From Peptoniphilus gorbachii (GTDB taxonomy: Bacteria > Bacillota > Clostridia > Tissierellales > Peptoniphilaceae): a stretch of DNA of 64,000 bases. A program made the translations under genes and the position numbers. The DNA is taken from assembly GCF_016908115.1 (NCBI RefSeq), contig NZ_JAFBDH010000003.1:173556-237555 (forward strand), in the 5' to 3' direction. The notes below the pieces were generated by a model that did no database searches, was not told where the DNA came from, and saw nothing but the letters and a program-made list of their open reading frames with translations. This document shows positions 60,871 to 64,000 of this stretch, in pieces. The number at the start of each line of letters is the position of its first letter. The stretch's first letter is position 1.

Positions 60871-60899
60871 TTGATAGAAATTTTTCTATTTGATAGGAT
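60871..60899 (+). promoter_or_regulatory. Promoter of the exonuclease III gene, with a palindrome in its spacer
   Basis: TTGATA at 60871-60876, 17-bp spacer, TAGGAT at 60894-60899 with TGA before it (extended -10). The perfect palindrome ATAGAAATTTTTCTAT (60874-60889) lies between the two boxes and could be an operator. Confidence 0.6.
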
Positions 60900-60946
60900 T
60901 TAAGGTAAAGATATAAAAATATATTTATAAAAAAATAGGAGGAAAA

Positions 60947-61780
60947 ATGAAAATAATATCCTGGAATATAGATTCTTTAAATGCAGCCTTAACTAGCGAC
61001 TCCAATAGGGCACTAATGTCAAGAGCTGTACTTGAAACAATAAAAAATGAAAATCCCGATATAATTGCAATCCAAGAGACTAAGCTACCTCACAATGGAC
61101 CTAGCAAGAAGCACAAGGAAATCTTGGCAGAAGAATTTGGCGACTATGAATATGTTTGGGTTTCATCAGAAGAACCAGCTCGCAAGGGCTATGCAGGAAA
61201 CATGACTTTATATAAGAAGGGTCTTATGCCTCTTGTGACTTTTCCAAAAATTGGAGCTCCAGACACCATGGACTTTGAAGGAAGGATTTTAACTCTTGAA
61301 TTTGAAGATTTTTTCTTCACTCAAGTTTACACACCAAATGCTGGTGGCGAATTAAAAAGACTTCCCCTAAGACAAATTTGGGACGAAAAGTATGCAGACT
61401 ACTTGGAAGAACTTGACAAGAAAAAACCTGTCATAGCCACTGGAGACTTTAATGTGGCTCACAAGGAAATTGATCTTGCTCACCCAGAAAACAATCACAT
61501 GTCAGCAGGTTTTACTGATGAAGAAAGAGAAGGCTTTACAAATTTACTAAATAGAGGTTTCATCGACAGCTTTAGACATATAAATGGCAATATTGAAGGA
61601 GCCTACACTTGGTGGGCGCAAAGAGTCAAGACATCAAAGATAAATAATTCAGGCTGGAGAATTGACTACTTTTTAGTCAGTGACAGAATAAAAGATTTTG
61701 TCAAGGATTCAAAAATGGTGGACTCTGGAGAAAGACAAGACCATGCACCAATATTATTAGATATTGACCTAGAGAAATAA
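60947..61780 (+). CDS. xth: Exodeoxyribonuclease III (AP endonuclease)
   Basis: A 277-residue EEP-fold nuclease. ISWNIDSLNAAL holds the first Asn, IAIQETKLPH the metal Glu, VYTPNAGGELKRLPLRQIWD the middle motif, ATGDFNVAHKEIDLAHPENN the Asp/Asn pair, TWWAQRVKTSKINNSGWRIDYFLVSD and RQDHAPILLDI the final Asp-His. It cuts at abasic sites. AGGAGG lies 5-6 bp before the ATG. The next gene starts after 1 bp. Confidence 0.94.
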   Translation: MKIISWNIDSLNAALTSDSNRALMSRAVLETIKNENPDIIAIQETKLPHNGPSKKHKEILAEEFGDYEYVWVSSEEPARKGYAGNMTLYKKGLMPLVTFPKIGAPDTMDFEGRILTLEFEDFFFTQVYTPNAGGELKRLPLRQIWDEKYADYLEELDKKKPVIATGDFNVAHKEIDLAHPENNHMSAGFTDEEREGFTNLLNRGFIDSFRHINGNIEGAYTWWAQRVKTSKINNSGWRIDYFLVSDRIKDFVKDSKMVDSGERQDHAPILLDIDLEK

Positions 61781-61781
61781 A

Positions 61782-62504
61782 ATGAAATCCGATTTTTTAG
61801 AAAATAATGGAATAATAAACCTTATAAGTGGAATAGAATATTCTCTTTCCTATGCAAAAGAGGGAGAAAAAGTTAAGGACTATGTAGATGATATAATAAA
61901 AAGACTTAAAATAAATCCACATGAAATTTATTCCTGTAAACAAACTCACACAGATAAAATTGCCTACTGTCATGGAAAAAATGGAGATAAATTTATTTAC
62001 GGCAGAAACTTTAAGGACACTGACGGACTAATTACTGACAAGAAAAACCTTGCTCTTCTCATAAAATTTGCCGATTGCACTCCTCTTGTTCTTTATGACA
62101 AAAAAAGAGAAGTTCTTTCAATAATTCATTCAGGTTGGAGAGGAGCAAATAAAAAAATTCCAGAAAAAGCCCTAGAAAAAATGAAAAGAGAATTTAAATC
62201 AGATCCTAAAGATATAATCGCCTATATTGGACCAAGTATAGATATAGAAAATTATGAAGTTGGCGAAGAAGTCTATGAGGAATTTAAAGATTTTAATAAC
62301 AGAGATAAATTTTTTAAAAAAATCGGTGGCACTTGGCATCTATCTATGGTTGATGTAAATAAAGAAATCTTATTAGATGCAGGAATAGAAGAGAAAAACA
62401 TAGATAAATCCTCTCAGTCAACCTATGTGAATTTAAATCTTCATTCAGCAAGAAGAGAAGGCAAGGCTTACGGTCTAAATTCCATGCTAGTTATGATGAG
62501 ATAA
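61782..62504 (+). CDS. YfiH/LACC1-family purine nucleoside phosphorylase (formerly polyphenol oxidase)
   Basis: A 240-residue protein of the Cu-oxidase_4 (PF02578) family. The His-rich metal site is visible as QTHTDKI, the FADCTPLVLYD and IHSGWRGA motifs, and YIGPSIDIENYEVGEEVYEEF. Members cleave adenosine and other purine nucleosides; in some bacteria (PgeF) they also check murein precursors. It lies 1 bp after exonuclease III, so the two share a transcript. Start ATG 61782 has little space for a separate ribosome-binding site, which supports coupling. Confidence 0.88.
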   Translation: MKSDFLENNGIINLISGIEYSLSYAKEGEKVKDYVDDIIKRLKINPHEIYSCKQTHTDKIAYCHGKNGDKFIYGRNFKDTDGLITDKKNLALLIKFADCTPLVLYDKKREVLSIIHSGWRGANKKIPEKALEKMKREFKSDPKDIIAYIGPSIDIENYEVGEEVYEEFKDFNNRDKFFKKIGGTWHLSMVDVNKEILLDAGIEEKNIDKSSQSTYVNLNLHSARREGKAYGLNSMLVMMR

Positions 62505-62506
62505 AA

Positions 62507-62535
62507 TTGAAAAACTATATTTTATCTGTTATTAT
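62507..62535 (+). promoter_or_regulatory. Promoter of the TPR gene
   Basis: TTGAAA at 62507-62512, 17-bp spacer, TATTAT at 62530-62535 with TGT before it (extended -10). Start near 62542, about 36 nt before the ATG. Confidence 0.65.
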
Positions 62536-62577
62536 TTATAATAATGTCAGAAGACAAGTAGAAAAAGAGGAGATTTA

Positions 62578-63684
62578 ATGGAAAATCTTTTTAAAGAAGA
62601 AATAAATAAAAAATTAAAAAATATAGTTTTTATAGAGCTTAAAGAAGAATACCAACTGGAAGATATTAAACTTCCCGTTGGTTTCTCTTTGCCCATAAAA
62701 TTAGACTATATCATAGAAGGAATTAAAGAAAAAGAATTAGAAGAAGAGATAAATTTAGAAAAAATTGTAGATGCAATGATTTATCTTTTGGGCATAGACT
62801 CAAAGTTTAAATACGCAGAGGAATATAAAAAAGTTTTAAAAGCTTTAAAAATAGATATGAAAAATTATGCCATGCACAAAGCCTTTATAAATCAAGAAAA
62901 AGATCCCTTGGATTCCTATATATATTTAAAGGGATATGAAGAAATAAGTAATCAAGATGCTGATATTATTTTTAAAGAGGCAAATATATTGGAGTCTCTC
63001 TACAACAAAATAGAAATAGAAAATAATTATGAAAAAGCTGAAAAACTATTAAACATAATTATAAAAAAATACAATGAAGTCTTAAACCTAGATGAAAGAT
63101 ACAGCCTTTCTTACTATAGACTTGCCTACATCAACTTGTCCCTAGAAAAATATATTAAGGCAAATATGTACTTTGAAAAATTCATAAACTTATCTGATAG
63201 TGAAGAATTAAAAGACGAAGTGCGAAAAGAAATGGAAATAATAAAAGATAGCGTAAATTTTGACTCAGCAAAGACTTATCTATCCTACGGAGAATATAAC
63301 AAGGCATTAAACCTATTAAAAGGCATATCTGAAAACTTTAATAAAGATGAAAAATATTATTATGTAGTAGCCATAACCTATTACAACTTGGGAGATTTAG
63401 AAAGTGCAGAAGAATTTGCAAAAGAATCAGTTGACAAAAAAGTATTAGAAGAAAATGTAAATTTACTGTCAACACTTTATGCAGGAAAAAACAAATTTGA
63501 TGATGCCATAGAAGTATTAAAAATGGGTTTATCTGAAATAGAGAATTCCTATCCACTAAATTATAATTTAGGTATCATTTATCTAAACAAAAATATGAAA
63601 GAAAAGGGAATAGAATACCTAGAAAAAGCCCTTGCAATCAATCCAAACAAAGAGTTGGAAAAATTTATAAAAAATTTGAAATAA
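62578..63684 (+). CDS. Tetratricopeptide-repeat protein
   Basis: A 368-residue, Glu/Lys-rich cytosolic protein. An N-terminal globular part of about 140 residues is followed by about five TPR-like helix pairs: YEKAEKLLNIIIKKYNEVL (about 152), YSLSYYRLAYINLSLEKYIKANMYF (about 182), YGEYNKALNLLKGISENF (about 240), YYVVAITYYNLGDLESAEEFA (about 262) and YPLNYNLGIIYLNKNMKEKGIEYLEKALAINP (about 325). TPRs mediate protein contacts; the partner is unknown. GAGGAG precedes the ATG. It is the last protein gene before the rRNA promoters, which begin 4 bp after its stop. Confidence 0.82.
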   Translation: MENLFKEEINKKLKNIVFIELKEEYQLEDIKLPVGFSLPIKLDYIIEGIKEKELEEEINLEKIVDAMIYLLGIDSKFKYAEEYKKVLKALKIDMKNYAMHKAFINQEKDPLDSYIYLKGYEEISNQDADIIFKEANILESLYNKIEIENNYEKAEKLLNIIIKKYNEVLNLDERYSLSYYRLAYINLSLEKYIKANMYFEKFINLSDSEELKDEVRKEMEIIKDSVNFDSAKTYLSYGEYNKALNLLKGISENFNKDEKYYYVVAITYYNLGDLESAEEFAKESVDKKVLEENVNLLSTLYAGKNKFDDAIEVLKMGLSEIENSYPLNYNLGIIYLNKNMKEKGIEYLEKALAINPNKELEKFIKNLK

Positions 63685-63687
63685 GTA

Positions 63688-63716
63688 TTGACATGAATTA
63701 AAAAGCATTGTATACT
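63688..63716 (+). promoter_or_regulatory. rRNA operon promoter P1
   Basis: TTGACA at 63688-63693, 17-bp spacer, TATACT at 63711-63716. Start near 63723. A small hairpin GTTGTCT..AGGCAAC lies just after it (63724-63741). Confidence 0.88.
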
Positions 63717-63787
63717 ATACAAGTTGTCTCGTGAGGCAACACTTCTTAAAAAGTCAGTAAATTAAAATAAAAAAATGTAAAATTTAC

Positions 63788-63816
63788 TTGACAAAGATTT
63801 TTTAAGAAGTTATAAT
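63788..63816 (+). promoter_or_regulatory. rRNA operon promoter P2
   Basis: TTGACA at 63788-63793, 17-bp spacer, TATAAT at 63811-63816: full consensus, exactly 100 bp downstream of P1. Start near 63823. This is the expected strong proximal rRNA promoter. Confidence 0.92.
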
Positions 63817-63822
63817 AAATAA

Positions 63823-63967
63823 GCTACTTAAAAAAGTAGCAAGAAACATGATAATTAAATAGTGTGAAGATAAAAAGATTCGTAATGAATCACAGATTCG
63901 TAAAAGAATCACAAAGCAAACCAGATATTCGTTTAGTTTTGAGAAAACTAATGAGTCATACAAATTT
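63823..63967 (+). promoter_or_regulatory. rRNA leader with small hairpins
   Basis: The leader holds GCTACT/AGTAGC (63822-63840), then two tandem near-identical units of 18 and 19 nt at 63876-63893 and 63894-63912, each forming GATTC/GAATC, and a GTTTAGTTTTGAGAAAACTAA segment (63931-63951) typical of Bacillota pre-16S leaders, where processing and antitermination signals lie. Confidence 0.7.
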
Positions 63968-64000
63968 TTAATTGAGAGTTTGATCCTGGCTCAGGACGAA
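63968..64000 (+). rRNA. 16S ribosomal RNA, 5' end only
   Basis: The universal 16S start GAGAGTTTGATCCTGGCTCA is at 63974-63993, followed by GGACGAA at the window edge. The mature 5' end is placed near 63968 by comparison with other 16S genes. The rest of the gene is outside the window. Confidence 0.95.

Noticed and set aside
63876..63912. Two tandem 18-19 nt repeats that might suggest a CRISPR array
   Set aside because: Only two units, no spacers between them, located in an rRNA leader.

Overview
This is a 64 kb piece of a low-GC (roughly one-third G+C by eye) Gram-positive bacterial chromosome. The gene set fits a member of the Bacillota of the anaerobic Clostridia/Tissierellia type: RNase J, IreB, Prp with a leader-bearing ribosomal protein L27, a threonyl T-box, L20 and L21 leaders, a SufBCD/SufS/SufU system and ktrAB. 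I cannot name the species from sequence alone. Almost everything is core chromosome. Most genes lie on the + strand and point at a ribosomal RNA operon whose first 16S bases close the window. I see no prophage, transposon or CRISPR array.

Layout. 1-2242: end of a TrpXYZ-like ABC importer. 2315-6159: a minus-strand island with an anti-sigma-like DUF4179 protein, its ECF-like sigma factor, and an ABC exporter whose ATPase has lost most catalytic motifs. 6428-10160: ychF, a HAD phosphatase, rbgA, rnhB, yraN. 10286-18017: sufC-sufB-sufD-sufS-sufU, an Rrf2/IscR regulator, a second cysteine desulfurase and an AI-2E family permease. 18095-23863: alaS, ireB, ruvX, a DUF1292 gene, a Fur-family gene and rnj. 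23906-26385: trmR, trhP and udk. 26428-27644: L20 leader, infC (AUU start), rpmI, rplT. 27710-29691: ktrB-ktrA. 30031-33168: a DUF3048 lipoprotein, a UBA-like/DUF4342 protein, a TrmH-family methyltransferase and a DUF6873-like protein. 33280-34174: a minus-strand gene broken in a 7-T run, and a small membrane protein. 34326-36467: T-box and thrS. 36609-37615: L21 leader, rplU, prp, rpmA. 37772-42497: obgE, yhbY, nadD, yqeK, an LCP gene, rsfS, ridA, rhodanese. 42640-47645: DEAD-box helicase, polA, coaE. 47739: tRNA-Trp. 47916-49401: two minus-strand accessory genes. 49608-60772: pheST, zapA, a large U32 protein, mutS2, argS, a membrane protein. 60947-63684: exonuclease III, a YfiH-family protein, a TPR protein. 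63688 onward: tandem rRNA promoters, leader and 16S start.

How the genes work together. The window is dominated by translation: four aminoacyl-tRNA synthetases, four ribosomal proteins, IF3, ribosome-assembly GTPases (RbgA, Obg, and YchF as a ribosome-associated ATPase), RsfS, YhbY, and tRNA/rRNA modification enzymes. TrhP and TrmR are adjacent and should act in sequence to make 5-methoxyuridine at tRNA position 34. Prp sits between rplU and rpmA and should trim the L27 leader peptide. The SUF block combines a full SufBCD-S-U machine with an IscR-like sensor and a second desulfurase in one run of genes.

Regulation is readable in many places. Promoters repeatedly carry an extended -10 (TGn before the hexamer). 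Intrinsic terminators are strong and frequent. Several 5' leaders (thrS, infC, rplU, alaS, the DEAD-box helicase) carry attenuator-like structures. The most unusual items are the catalytically degenerate ABC ATPase with a long acidic tail, the homopolymer frameshift gene, and promoters followed at once by terminator hairpins.
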